A DNA stretch of 64,000 nucleotides from Cecembia rubra (GTDB taxonomy: Bacteria; Bacteroidota; Bacteroidia; Cytophagales; Cyclobacteriaceae), in the NCBI RefSeq assembly GCF_003014575.1, contig NZ_PYGF01000007.1, positions 212,580 to 276,579 on the forward strand, in the 5' to 3' direction. Shown piece by piece: positions 17,666 through 26,190 of the stretch. The position numbers and the translations under genes are program-made. Numbering within the stretch: the stretch's first letter is position 1; the number at the start of each line of letters is the position of its first letter. Under the pieces are notes generated by a model. The model ran no database searches and was not told the DNA's origin. It saw nothing but the letters and a program-made list of their open reading frames with translations.

Positions 17666-18327
17666 ATCACTACCATTGCTGTTACTTCAATTTTTCCTAC
17701 TGACCAGCTTTCATCGCAAAGTGGGTCAGGGCTATTCACCTGTTTGAGTTCATCACCCAAAGTGATCTGCACACTGTTATTGAAATGAGAAATCAAGCGG
17801 CTTATCCTGTACACGGTCGTATAGTTCTGAAATGCTCCAAAAAGACAAAGGCCAGGAAGATCAGTTCGTATGGCTCCGGTTTTTGGGAAGTTCTGCCTAA
17901 AATAATCCTGTGGAAATGATTGCCTCAAGCAAAAAGTAGATTCACAGGGCGAGTTGGAGAAAGTCGTCCGGAAAACCTCATCCTGATCTACCTTCAAGTA
18001 CCAAAAATCAGGTCCGCTTATTCCATCATCAGGATTTCCATCCCAACTATCATGCACAAAAAGTTCTACTTCAATTTTTAAAATGTTGTGATTGGGTAAA
18101 TCGGGAATAGTCACCGAAACTTCCTCATTGTTATAAAAACCTAATAATGTATCGCCATAGAAAATAAAAAGTCTTCCGTTTTCAAAGCCAGCAAGATCTA
18201 ACTGGCCAAAATTATTGGAATAAACCACTACTTGGGATTCTATTTCATCAGAGCAGGATGAATAGATTAATACAGTACATGAAAAGATCAGAACAAACAA
18301 TAAATTCCTTAAATAACTGAAAAGCAT
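17662..18327 (-). CDS. Unknown lipoprotein, co-transcribed with the Wzi-like gene
   Basis: This protein has about 221 residues from the ATG at 18327; the frame extends to 18366 only through a TTG. A hydrophobic signal sequence leads to a lipobox (LIYSSC). The mature part is beta-rich and contains HDSWDGNPDDGISGPDFWYL followed by FRTTFSNS, a motif I associate with beta-sandwich modules in secreted Bacteroidota proteins. No named family was recognised. It has six mature cysteines that could form disulphides. Tight coupling to the Wzi-like gene suggests a surface polysaccharide or envelope role. Confidence 0.75.
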   Translation of the reverse strand: MLFSYLRNLLFVLIFSCTVLIYSSCSDEIESQVVVYSNNFGQLDLAGFENGRLFIFYGDTLLGFYNNEEVSVTIPDLPNHNILKIEVELFVHDSWDGNPDDGISGPDFWYLKVDQDEVFRTTFSNSPCESTFCLRQSFPQDYFRQNFPKTGAIRTDLPGLCLFGAFQNYTTVYRISRLISHFNNSVQITLGDELKQVNSPDPLCDESWSVGKIEVTAMVVI

Positions 18328-18436
18328 TGCGATGATACTTAAATAACCAATAAATATATGAGCCAAAACTACCTAATCTCTACAAATAAACGAAATTATC
18401 TGAGAAAATGCCCAGGATGTTGATCATGGGAATAAT

Positions 18437-18466
18437 TGGCTATCCTGATTGGAATGTGTAACTTGC
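18437..18466 (+). promoter_or_regulatory. Possible promoter of wecB
   Basis: TTG at 18437-18439 is followed after 20 bases by TAACTTGC at 18460-18467, one base off the TAnnTTTG consensus. It lies 24 bases before the wecB start. Confidence 0.35.
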
Positions 18467-18490
18467 CGTAGTTTTAATTAAGACTTTTCC

Positions 18491-19585
18491 ATGATAAAGA
18501 TCACTTTGGTGGCTGGTGCCCGCCCAAATTTCATGAAAATTGCTCCCATTGTCCACGCAGTTCAGTCCAAACAAAAAGAAGGCTTCCCTATTTCATACAG
18601 GCTTGTTCATACAGGACAACATTATGATAAAAAAATGTCCGGGGATTTCTTTGAGCAGCTGAATATCCCTGAACCAGATGCCAATCTTGGAGGAGGCGGT
18701 GGCACCCAAGCTGAGCAAACCGCGTCCATTATGGTAGCATTTGAAAAAGAATTGATGGCCAACAGGCCTGATTTGGTGATAGTGGTCGGTGATGTGACCT
18801 CCACTTTGGCATGTTCGATTGCAGCAAAAAAACTGGTGATTGATGTAGCCCATGTAGAAGGAGGCATCCGATCAGGGGATTTAAGCATGCCTGAAGAGAT
18901 CAACAGAATGGTAACAGACAGCATTACGGATCACTTCTTTACAACTTCTGAGATAGCCAATAATAACCTGAGAAAACTAGGGTTTTCTGAAAATCAAATC
19001 CATTTTGTAGGAAATACTATGATTGATACCCTCATGGCCAATATGGAAAAATTAAAAAGGCCTGAAGGGGAAGTCTTTGATGGATTAATTCCTGGCCAAT
19101 ACTTTGTAATGACCATGCACAGACCTGCCAATGTAGATCAGGAAGAAAAATTAAAGGAAATGATCAATGCCATTATGGAAGGCACCCAAGGTCTTCCGGT
19201 CATTTTCCCGGTTCATCCAAGGACTGCCAAAAATCTCCAGAATTTGGGTATAAATGACCCTAAATTGTACATGACAGAACCGCTGCCCTACCTGGAGTTT
19301 AATTATTTGGTTAAACATGCCAAGGGGGTAATTACCGATTCGGGAGGGATAACCGAAGAAGCTTCTGTCATGGATGTACCCTGCATTACCCTTAGGAATA
19401 ATACTGAAAGAGCGGAAACAATTGAATTGGGCACAAATGAATTGGTAGGTACCAATCCCCAAAATCTTCAACCCTATTTGGAAAAGCTGATGCGTGATGA
19501 ATGGAAAAAGTACAAAGGTATTCCTTATTGGGATGGAAAGACGGCTGAAAGAATTGTGGATAAAATCATTGAAATTTATAGCTAA
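18491..19585 (+). CDS. wecB: UDP-N-acetylglucosamine 2-epimerase (non-hydrolysing)
   Basis: This 364-residue cytoplasmic enzyme interconverts UDP-GlcNAc and UDP-ManNAc for polysaccharide synthesis. Recognised motifs are GARPNFMKIAPI at the N-terminus, HTGQHYD, HVEGGIRSGD with the catalytic acids, MHRPANVD, and the UDP-binding TDSGGITEEA near residue 285. Its length is normal. The stop codon overlaps the next ATG by one base. Being next to a Wzi-like gene on the other strand, it may feed a capsule or surface glycan. Confidence 0.95.
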   Translation: MIKITLVAGARPNFMKIAPIVHAVQSKQKEGFPISYRLVHTGQHYDKKMSGDFFEQLNIPEPDANLGGGGGTQAEQTASIMVAFEKELMANRPDLVIVVGDVTSTLACSIAAKKLVIDVAHVEGGIRSGDLSMPEEINRMVTDSITDHFFTTSEIANNNLRKLGFSENQIHFVGNTMIDTLMANMEKLKRPEGEVFDGLIPGQYFVMTMHRPANVDQEEKLKEMINAIMEGTQGLPVIFPVHPRTAKNLQNLGINDPKLYMTEPLPYLEFNYLVKHAKGVITDSGGITEEASVMDVPCITLRNNTERAETIELGTNELVGTNPQNLQPYLEKLMRDEWKKYKGIPYWDGKTAERIVDKIIEIYS

Positions 19586-20064
19586 TGCACAAGAGGATAA
19601 AAGAATTGGTGGAGCAACTTCAGTTGAAACCCCATCCAGAGGGGGGTTATTATGCTGAAACTTACAGGTCTGAATGGGAAGTTTCTACAGATCATGGAGG
19701 CAGGAGCCTGATGACCTGTATCTATTTTTTGTTGACCTCCGATAACTCCTCCAAATTCCATCAGATCAAAAGTGATGAAATGTGGTTTTTCCATGAGGGA
19801 AGCCCCCTTACCGTTCATGTGCTTTCTGACAATGGCTATGAAAAACTATTGGTCGGGCCATCCGATAAGGAGGGTCACCTGCCCTATCAATTGGTAAAAT
19901 CGGGAGTCATTTTTGGTTCCACAGTGGATAAGGAGGAAAGCTACAGTTTGGTTTCCTGTGTGGTAGCCCCTGGGTTTGATTTCGAAGATTTCAAATTGTT
20001 TACGGCTGAGGATCTTTTGGAGAAATGGCCGGAAGAGGCGGACATTATCTATAAATTGACTTAA
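19585..20064 (+). CDS. Cupin_5 (DUF985) domain protein
   Basis: This 159-residue small beta-barrel protein has the DUF985 signature: HPEGGYYAETYRSE near the start, TCIYFLLTSDNSSKFHQIKSDEMWFFHEGSPL in the middle and CVVAPGFDFEDF at the end. The His and Glu residues could bind a metal, but no enzymatic role is established for the family. It overlaps wecB by one base and is followed by the two-component system, so it is probably co-transcribed. Confidence 0.85.
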   Translation: MHKRIKELVEQLQLKPHPEGGYYAETYRSEWEVSTDHGGRSLMTCIYFLLTSDNSSKFHQIKSDEMWFFHEGSPLTVHVLSDNGYEKLLVGPSDKEGHLPYQLVKSGVIFGSTVDKEESYSLVSCVVAPGFDFEDFKLFTAEDLLEKWPEEADIIYKLT

Positions 20065-20091
20065 TTGGATTACATCCGCAGCCAGAACCCT

Positions 20092-20784
20092 ATGTCCAGA
20101 GCACAGATTTTACTGATTGAAGATGACGAGAGGTTATCCACAGTCCTTAAAAAAGGTCTGGAGGAGAAGGGATATGCAGTGACCCAAGCTTTTGATGGGG
20201 AGATGGGGCTCCGATTGTATGAAAAGGGAGGTTTTGAACTGGTCATTACAGATCTGATATTGCCCAAAGTCAATGGCCTGGATGTCTCCAAATCCATCAG
20301 GCAGAAAGATACCCATATTCCTATCATCATGTTGACGGCTTTAGGAGCTACAGACGATAAGGTAGAGGGTTTTGATGCAGGGGCCGACGATTACCTGGTA
20401 AAGCCTTTTGACTTTAGGGAATTGCATGCCCGTATCAAAACCTTGCTGAAAAGATCTGGTAGGGTTGCAGCCAAAGATGAAAAATCCACCTATGTTTATG
20501 CTGATCTGGAAATAGACAGCCAATTGAAAATGGCCAGCCGTGCAGGAATCAGCCTGAACCTGACGCCCAAAGAGTACAGTCTTTTGGAGTACATGGTAAA
20601 AAACCCGGAGAGGGTTCTTTCCAGGGAGGAGATTGCCAGGGAGGTCTGGGGGGTTAATTTCGATACCGGTACGAACTTCATTGATGTCTACATCAACTAT
20701 ATCCGAAAAAAGGTGGATAAACCTTTTGAGGATAAGTTGATACACACAAGGCCAGGGATGGGCTTTTTATTACAGAAAACATGA
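20092..20784 (+). CDS. OmpR/PhoB-family response regulator
   Basis: The receiver domain has the acidic pocket LIEDDE and the phosphoacceptor Asp54 (ITDLILPKVNG, counted from ATG 20092), then Thr (MLTALG) and Lys (LVKPFDF). A winged-helix DNA-binding domain follows, with LTPKEYSLLEYMVKNPERVLSREEI and the final YIRKKVD/HTRPGMGF. The frame runs back to a TTG at 20065, but the ATG start begins exactly at the receiver. It overlaps the kinase gene by four bases (ATGA). A probable operator for it lies downstream at 22152-22195. Confidence 0.95.
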   Translation: MSRAQILLIEDDERLSTVLKKGLEEKGYAVTQAFDGEMGLRLYEKGGFELVITDLILPKVNGLDVSKSIRQKDTHIPIIMLTALGATDDKVEGFDAGADDYLVKPFDFRELHARIKTLLKRSGRVAAKDEKSTYVYADLEIDSQLKMASRAGISLNLTPKEYSLLEYMVKNPERVLSREEIAREVWGVNFDTGTNFIDVYINYIRKKVDKPFEDKLIHTRPGMGFLLQKT

Positions 20785-22157
20785 GGATACAACAGCAGAT
20801 ATCGCTCATGTTTACAGCGCTGGCAGCGGGAATTCTTCTGGTATTTATGGGCATTGTCTATTTTTCGGCTTACACCAATAGAATCAATGAATTCTATAAC
20901 ATATTGGAGAAAGAGGCCATTACAAAGGCGAATCTTTTATTGGAAACCCAGTTGGATGCTGGTACCCTTCAGACCATTTACCGAAACAACAGAGAAATTC
21001 TCTATGAAGTGGAGGTGGCCATTTATGACGCAGGTCAGAAGCTTATCTATCACGATGCGGTGGATATTGATTTTGTGAAAGAAACCCCTGAAATGCTTCT
21101 GGAGATTGGGAGAAAAAAGAAAATAAATTTCATCCAGGACAAATGGCAGGTCATTGGTTTTGTATATCAGCAGGCAGAGCAGCAGTATTTCATTACTGCT
21201 GCAGCCTATGATTTTTATGGTTTTAGTAAGTTGGAAAACTTGAGAGACACCATGTTGGTGAGTTTTTTCTTCGGCCTTGCTATCATTTTCCTGATAGGGA
21301 AGTATTTTTCAAGAAAAACATTAGCCCCTATAGCAGGGATTATCAAGGAAGCCCAAAATATATCTGCCTCTAACCTTGATCTTAGGATCCAGGAATACAA
21401 TTCAAAGGATGAACTAGGACAATTGGCTCAAACTTTTAACCAAATGCTGGAAAGACTGGAAAAGTCTTTTGATTCCCAAAAGCAATTTGTGTCCTATGTG
21501 GCCCATGAATTGAGAACCCCACTTTCGGCTATTATTGCCGATCTAGAATTAAGTCTGGATAAGGAAAGGACTGCACAAGAGTATCAGGCAACCATAAAGG
21601 ACGTCTTATCGGACAGCCAAAAAGTGGCAAGATTGGCCAGTACCTTATTGGACTTTGCCAAAGCGAGTTATGACAGGACGGAAATTACTTTTAAACCTGT
21701 AAGAGTAGATGAGATTCTTTTGGAAGCGAGCCATCAATTGCAGGCAAAAAACCCCGGATATAAAATCCAACTCGACTTTGTAGGTGATTTGGAGGAAGAG
21801 GACATTACGGTGAAGGGCAATAATTATCTTCTTGGAATAGCTTTCTCCAATCTGATGGAAAATGCCTGTAAGTTTTCAGAGGATAAATGCTGTGATGTTT
21901 CCATTTCTTCATTCCTTTCCGGTGTCATGATCAAATTCAAGGACAGAGGCATTGGAATTTCTGAAGAGGATCAGGAAGAAATTTTCAATCCTTTTTTCAG
22001 GGGAAAAAACAAAGACTATTCTAATGGAACCGGAATCGGACTTACCTTAGTACAGAAGATTATCCATCAGCATGATGGAGAGATAAGATTAGATTCTAAA
22101 ACAGGACAGGGCTCAATTTTTTCCATTATTCTGCCCAAGGCGGAACAGCCAATCTAA
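20781..22157 (+). CDS. HAMP-containing sensor histidine kinase
   Basis: This 458-residue inner-membrane kinase partners the preceding regulator. TM1 spans about residues 10-30, a small periplasmic sensor domain lies at 31-155, TM2 at 157-175 and HAMP at 177-230. The HisKA box SYVAHELRTPLS carries the phosphorylated His242. The ATPase domain has N-box LMENACKFS, DRGIGIS and GTGIGLTLV. The four-base overlap with the regulator indicates translational coupling. The signal sensed is unknown; the neighbouring Omp85-like gene suggests an envelope-related cue. Confidence 0.95.
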   Translation: MRIQQQISLMFTALAAGILLVFMGIVYFSAYTNRINEFYNILEKEAITKANLLLETQLDAGTLQTIYRNNREILYEVEVAIYDAGQKLIYHDAVDIDFVKETPEMLLEIGRKKKINFIQDKWQVIGFVYQQAEQQYFITAAAYDFYGFSKLENLRDTMLVSFFFGLAIIFLIGKYFSRKTLAPIAGIIKEAQNISASNLDLRIQEYNSKDELGQLAQTFNQMLERLEKSFDSQKQFVSYVAHELRTPLSAIIADLELSLDKERTAQEYQATIKDVLSDSQKVARLASTLLDFAKASYDRTEITFKPVRVDEILLEASHQLQAKNPGYKIQLDFVGDLEEEDITVKGNNYLLGIAFSNLMENACKFSEDKCCDVSISSFLSGVMIKFKDRGIGISEEDQEEIFNPFFRGKNKDYSNGTGIGLTLVQKIIHQHDGEIRLDSKTGQGSIFSIILPKAEQPI

Positions 22158-22195
22158 TGGTTTTCTAATTTTTTTCTAAGAACATTCTAAAATCA
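22152..22195 (+). promoter_or_regulatory. Four direct repeats with 11-bp period: likely response-regulator operator
   Basis: The word (A/T)TCTAA recurs at 22152, 22163, 22174 and 22185, exactly 11 bases apart, so all copies face the same side of the helix. Tandem repeats with this period are the standard target of OmpR/PhoB-type dimers. The array ends about 18 bases before the -7 box at 22214, covering the place of the -33 element. The first copy includes the stop codon of the kinase gene. Confidence 0.65.
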
Positions 22196-22213
22196 GGAGG
22201 CTCTCTGGTCCTC

Positions 22214-22221
22214 TACCTTTG
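22214..22221 (+). promoter_or_regulatory. Bacteroidota -7 box for the Omp85-like gene
   Basis: TACCTTTG matches TAnnTTTG. No TTG is present at the -33 position, consistent with dependence on an activator bound at the adjacent repeats. The leader would be about 115 bases. Confidence 0.55.
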
Positions 22222-22343
22222 TACCCATAAAGAAAATGCTTATGGATTATTGTCCCTATGGTTATTTATCCACAATCTGATTTTTACCATGACCTTTCCA
22301 GGCGATGGTAAAATCATCACCAACTATTAAGAAAGGAGTTGTC

Positions 22344-23828
22344 ATGAAAAAATTACTGGTTCTTTTTATAACTGTTATTATCCATAGTTTCCTTTTGGCT
22401 CAGACAGATGGCTTAAAAAATGCTGATAGACTGGCCATTTTGGACACAATTTCCCTGCCCTTCGAAATTTCAGAAGAAAAAAGACTCTCCAAAGAAGACA
22501 TCCTTACAAAGAAAGAAGGTTTTTTTGTCACCGGTCTTCCCAGGTTCGAGTTTGACCCTATCCGAGGATTTGGTGTGGGTGGAAATGTGTTCTTTTTTCA
22601 AAATAAGACCAAAGAAGATCCTTTCTTCTATTATACCCCTTACCGCTACAGTGTCAATACGGAGTTTTTTGTCTTCCAAAACGGCAGGGTGAAAGCAGCC
22701 ATCAACTTAGACGTGCCCTATGTCTTCAATTCCAAATGGAGATTCAGGGCAGATGCGGTTTTCTGGGAGGATCCCAATGCACAATACTGGGGTATTGGAA
22801 GGCAATTCTTAGATAGGTTGAGTTTCGCAGACAAGTCAGAAGAACAGGATGGCCCGGTCCGTCAGTTCAACAGGGTGAATGCATACGAGGACAATCTTAA
22901 AATAGCCGTTCCAGGTAATGGCGGAAGATTGCAGACAGACACCCATTTCAACCAGTTTATCCAGAGGGAAAAGCTGTTCAATTTCTTGGGAGAACGTGTG
23001 GAGATGGGAGGAAAACTGAGACTGATGTTCGGTTATGAAATGTTATTTACTGCCTTTGAGGACTACACAGGAAGAATAGCAGAGACGGCATTTCTGCCCA
23101 ACGGAACAGAGGTAGAGGCTGTCCAAAGGGAAACACTGGTCAACCGTCAAAAAAATGATGGTACCTGGGACCGTTTCAATTTGGCGGGCTTTGAAGACAG
23201 GTTCCAGTTTACCAGCATGCTTGCCGGTGCCATCATCTATGACACCAGAGACCTGGAACCTGATCCTTCAAAAGGAGTCTTCCTACAATATTCCCATGAA
23301 TATTCAGCTCCTTGGCTGGGGTCCCAGTTCAATTTCAACAAATTTATGCTGCAGGGCCAGTTTATCCACACCTTTCACCGATGGAAAAATGACCGCAACA
23401 GACTGACTTTTGCAGGACTGGCAGCTTTTGGGCATATCTTCGGTTCCAGGATTAACTTTATTGAAATGTGGGATCTGTCTTCTCAGGCCGAGGCTGGTGG
23501 TATCCTGGTGCTGGGAGGAGGGAGATCTGTACGTGGATTCAGGGAGGCCAGGTTTCTGGCGCCCACCGTCGGATTGGTCAATTTGGAAATGCGTGCTAGG
23601 CTCCATGATTTCAATGCCTTCAACCAGCACTTTGCCCTTGGTCTTACGCCCTTCTATGATTTTGGTACCGTATGGGAAGGTTTAAGAGATGTGCAACTGA
23701 ACAATTTCAGAGGTGCACCAGGAATCGGAGGTAGGATTGCCTGGAACCAGTCCACCATTTTGAGACTGGATTATGCCCAGAGTAGGGAAGGTGGACAGTT
23801 CTTCTTCGGATTTGGGCATATTTTCTAA
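22344..23828 (+). CDS. Omp85/BamA-TamA-like outer membrane barrel protein
   Basis: This protein has 494 residues from ATG 22344, with a signal peptide cut after FLLAQ. The body is a predicted 16-strand-type barrel with the Omp85 hallmark GGGRSVRGFREARF, corresponding to the VRGF/Y loop-6 motif, then VGLVNLEMRARL. The C-terminus FFFGFGHIF is a BAM targeting signal. No full POTRA domain is evident before the barrel, so it is the short 'surface antigen' type. The start is fixed by a Shine-Dalgarno AGGAG at 22334-22338, unusual in this phylum; the frame opens 13 codons earlier. It is likely activated by the adjacent two-component system. Confidence 0.88.
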   Translation: MKKLLVLFITVIIHSFLLAQTDGLKNADRLAILDTISLPFEISEEKRLSKEDILTKKEGFFVTGLPRFEFDPIRGFGVGGNVFFFQNKTKEDPFFYYTPYRYSVNTEFFVFQNGRVKAAINLDVPYVFNSKWRFRADAVFWEDPNAQYWGIGRQFLDRLSFADKSEEQDGPVRQFNRVNAYEDNLKIAVPGNGGRLQTDTHFNQFIQREKLFNFLGERVEMGGKLRLMFGYEMLFTAFEDYTGRIAETAFLPNGTEVEAVQRETLVNRQKNDGTWDRFNLAGFEDRFQFTSMLAGAIIYDTRDLEPDPSKGVFLQYSHEYSAPWLGSQFNFNKFMLQGQFIHTFHRWKNDRNRLTFAGLAAFGHIFGSRINFIEMWDLSSQAEAGGILVLGGGRSVRGFREARFLAPTVGLVNLEMRARLHDFNAFNQHFALGLTPFYDFGTVWEGLRDVQLNNFRGAPGIGGRIAWNQSTILRLDYAQSREGGQFFFGFGHIF

Positions 23829-23896
23829 AAACATAACAAGGTTTTTTTCATGGGAAGTCCAAATATGGGTACCTTAGTACATGCTATTTATCCTCC

Positions 23897-25366
23897 ATGG
23901 ACTCCCAACCTGATTTAGATTATATCAAAGCACAAATCATGCACTTGGAAAGTAGCATGAATGAATTTGTTGACTCCAAAGCAAGTCTCTTGAAAGCCTT
24001 GCACGAGGAACAGGTTGTTTCCGCAAGAAACCTTTTATCCTACCTTGCCCTTCGCAATCAGGACATCAGGGAATTGCAGGACCTGCTGCATATCTATGGG
24101 CTTTCTTCTTTGGCAAGTTCAGAAGGACATGTCCTGAGACAGGTTCAGGCCATAAGGGAGAGGTTGGGTCATATTTACCAAAAGGAAGAACTGGATCATT
24201 GTACTTTTGCCTTCAGCAAACTGAAAATGGGAGAGAAAAGCCGTCTGCTTTTTGGACAAAAGGCCGAAGCCAATATGCCCTATCTGATGGTCACTTTTGA
24301 TGCCGAATTTGCAGATGATTATGCCAAGGTGAAAAGTCTCCTCCAAAACGGGATGAATGTGGCCAGAATCAATTGTGCCCATGATGATGAGGATACATGG
24401 TCCAGAATGATCAATCAGGTACGAATTGCTTCTGAGCAGACGGGGATTCCCTGCAAGATTTATATGGACCTCGCAGGGCCAAAAATCAGGACCCAGATTC
24501 TTGGCAAAGGCAGGGATAAGGGTAAAGTGAAAATCAGGGAAGGGCAGCTCATTTGGATGATTGAAGATGATTTGGATGTGGATAAATCCGAGACGGTCAT
24601 CAGTCCCAATGAGTCAGGAATTATCCAACAGTTAAGAAAGGGTGACCGGGTTTTTATAGACGATGGGGCAATCCGATGCATTGTGGAAAAAGTTAAGAAG
24701 GAAAAAATTGGGTTAAGAATAGTAAGGATTTCTTCCAAAAAGGATTTGCTGAAAGAAGGGAAGGGGATCAATTTTCCTGATTCTTTTTTACAGGTTCCAT
24801 CTCTGACAGATTTTGACAGAGCGTGCCTTCCGTTTATCTGTGAAAATGCCGATTTGGTGGGATATTCATTTGTCAAAACAGCAGGGGATATTGCAGTCCT
24901 ACGGCAGGCACTTCAGGAAAAATCCGAAAGTTATCCACAGTTGATAATTAAAATAGAGACATTGGAGGCTGTGGAAAACCTCCCTTCCCTATTGCTTGAG
25001 GGCATGAAGGAACAGGCATTCGGTGTGATGATTGCAAGGGGAGATCTGGCTGTGGAAATCGGTTTTGAGCGATTGGGAGAAATACAGGAGGAAATCTTGT
25101 GGATATGTGAATCGGGGCATGTGCCTGTAGTATGGGCTACCCAGGTTTTGGAGACTTTGCATAAATCCGGGATGGCTACCCGATCGGAGATCACAGATGC
25201 AGGACATGCGGCTATGGCAGAATGTGTCATGATCAATAAGGGTGATTATACCATAGAGGTCATGGAAACCCTTCGTGATGTTATCCATAGGACCTCCACG
25301 CATAGGGTCAAAAAGCGTTTTACCCTGAGGCCATTGAAAATTGCCCAAAAGTTTCTTTTAGGTTGA
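23897..25366 (+). CDS. Non-canonical pyruvate-kinase-like protein
   Basis: This 489-residue protein has about 125 residues of helical N-terminal extension, then a pyruvate kinase barrel with inserted B domain. Recognisable elements are NGMNVARINCAHDD (Arg157), MDLAGPKIRT (Asp191), IKIETLEAVENL (Lys352), MIARGDLAVEIG (382-383) and WATQVLETL. Differences from ordinary PykF/PykA are clear: the first strand reads MVTFD, not TIGP; the usual MLSGETA loop reads MINKGDY; and the C-terminal allosteric domain is missing, the protein ending shortly after the barrel. Core phosphoryl-transfer residues are kept, so activity is possible. Convergent with two PPK2 genes. Confidence 0.8.
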   Translation: MDSQPDLDYIKAQIMHLESSMNEFVDSKASLLKALHEEQVVSARNLLSYLALRNQDIRELQDLLHIYGLSSLASSEGHVLRQVQAIRERLGHIYQKEELDHCTFAFSKLKMGEKSRLLFGQKAEANMPYLMVTFDAEFADDYAKVKSLLQNGMNVARINCAHDDEDTWSRMINQVRIASEQTGIPCKIYMDLAGPKIRTQILGKGRDKGKVKIREGQLIWMIEDDLDVDKSETVISPNESGIIQQLRKGDRVFIDDGAIRCIVEKVKKEKIGLRIVRISSKKDLLKEGKGINFPDSFLQVPSLTDFDRACLPFICENADLVGYSFVKTAGDIAVLRQALQEKSESYPQLIIKIETLEAVENLPSLLLEGMKEQAFGVMIARGDLAVEIGFERLGEIQEEILWICESGHVPVVWATQVLETLHKSGMATRSEITDAGHAAMAECVMINKGDYTIEVMETLRDVIHRTSTHRVKKRFTLRPLKIAQKFLLG

Positions 25367-25414
25367 AATATTCACAATTTGCAATATTAGTACTTTCATG
25401 AATTTTTTGGAAAA

Positions 25415-26188
25415 TCAACCCTTGTCATAAGGGATGAGCTGAAGGAGCTGTCTTGCTGCTTCTATCATTTCCTCTTCTCTTTTCTCTTTATTGATTTCTA
25501 TCCAAGGTGTCAATTCGGTATGGGTGTGGGCAATCATTTTCTCCTTGTAGGATTTATAATCTGCCCATAGTTCTTTGGATTGTTCGTCAAATGGGGTCAT
25601 TTTCCATTTGGTCAATGGACTTGATTTGACATCTTCTAATCTTTTGGTCTGTTCCTTCATGCTGATATTCAGGTAAAATTTGATCAACTGAATCCCTGAC
25701 TCATGAAGCATTCTTTCAAAATCATTGACCTGACCCATAAATTGATCATATTCTTCCTGGGTGCATAGACCATGCACAGGCTCAATGATGGCCCTGTTGT
25801 ACCAGCTTCTGTCCCAAAATACCATTTCTCCCCCTTGGGGAAGTTTTTCCACAAATTTTTTAAAATACCACTCCCCATTGTTGCTGCTTTCCTGATGGGG
25901 AAGATTCACTTCAACCCTGTAATGTCTTGGGTTGTTATGAGAAAGGATTTTTCGGATGACCCCACTCTTTTCAGAGGAATCGCCCCCATGGAAGAGCACC
26001 ATTACTTTTTTTTGGTTTGCAATTATCCACAATTGCATTTTGACCAATTCAGCCTGGATTTCCCTCAAGGCCAATTCGTACTTTGCCCCCGACAGGGCTT
26101 TTTCCAGGTTGATTTTTTTATGGGCAAGCAAGTGCTTGAGGCCTATATTCGAGTTTAAAATTTTCAGATCTTCTTTGGAGAGTTCCAT
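25415..26188 (-). CDS. PPK2-family protein with degenerate P-loop
   Basis: This 257-residue PPK2 fold protein is a paralogue of the gene directly upstream. PPK2 enzymes move phosphate between polyphosphate and nucleotides. The Walker A loop reads GGDSSEKSG (68-76) rather than GRDAAGKGG, keeping Lys74 and Asp70 but losing the Arg and one Gly. Walker B is intact as WDRSWYNRAIIEP (Asp126, Arg127). The lid region KLPQGGEMVF is present. It begins two bases after the stop of the canonical paralogue. It may be a nucleotide-specificity variant or a non-catalytic partner. Confidence 0.88.
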   Translation of the reverse strand: MELSKEDLKILNSNIGLKHLLAHKKINLEKALSGAKYELALREIQAELVKMQLWIIANQKKVMVLFHGGDSSEKSGVIRKILSHNNPRHYRVEVNLPHQESSNNGEWYFKKFVEKLPQGGEMVFWDRSWYNRAIIEPVHGLCTQEEYDQFMGQVNDFERMLHESGIQLIKFYLNISMKEQTKRLEDVKSSPLTKWKMTPFDEQSKELWADYKSYKEKMIAHTHTELTPWIEINKEKREEEMIEAARQLLQLIPYDKG

Positions 26189-26190
26189 GG

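Noticed and set aside
20065..20091. TTG-started N-terminal extension of the response regulator
   Set aside because: The ATG at 20092 begins exactly at the receiver domain; the extension adds nine residues unlike the family.
23897..25366. Simple housekeeping pyruvate kinase
   Set aside because: Missing C-terminal domain and changed signature loops make the plain label misleading, though some activity is likely.
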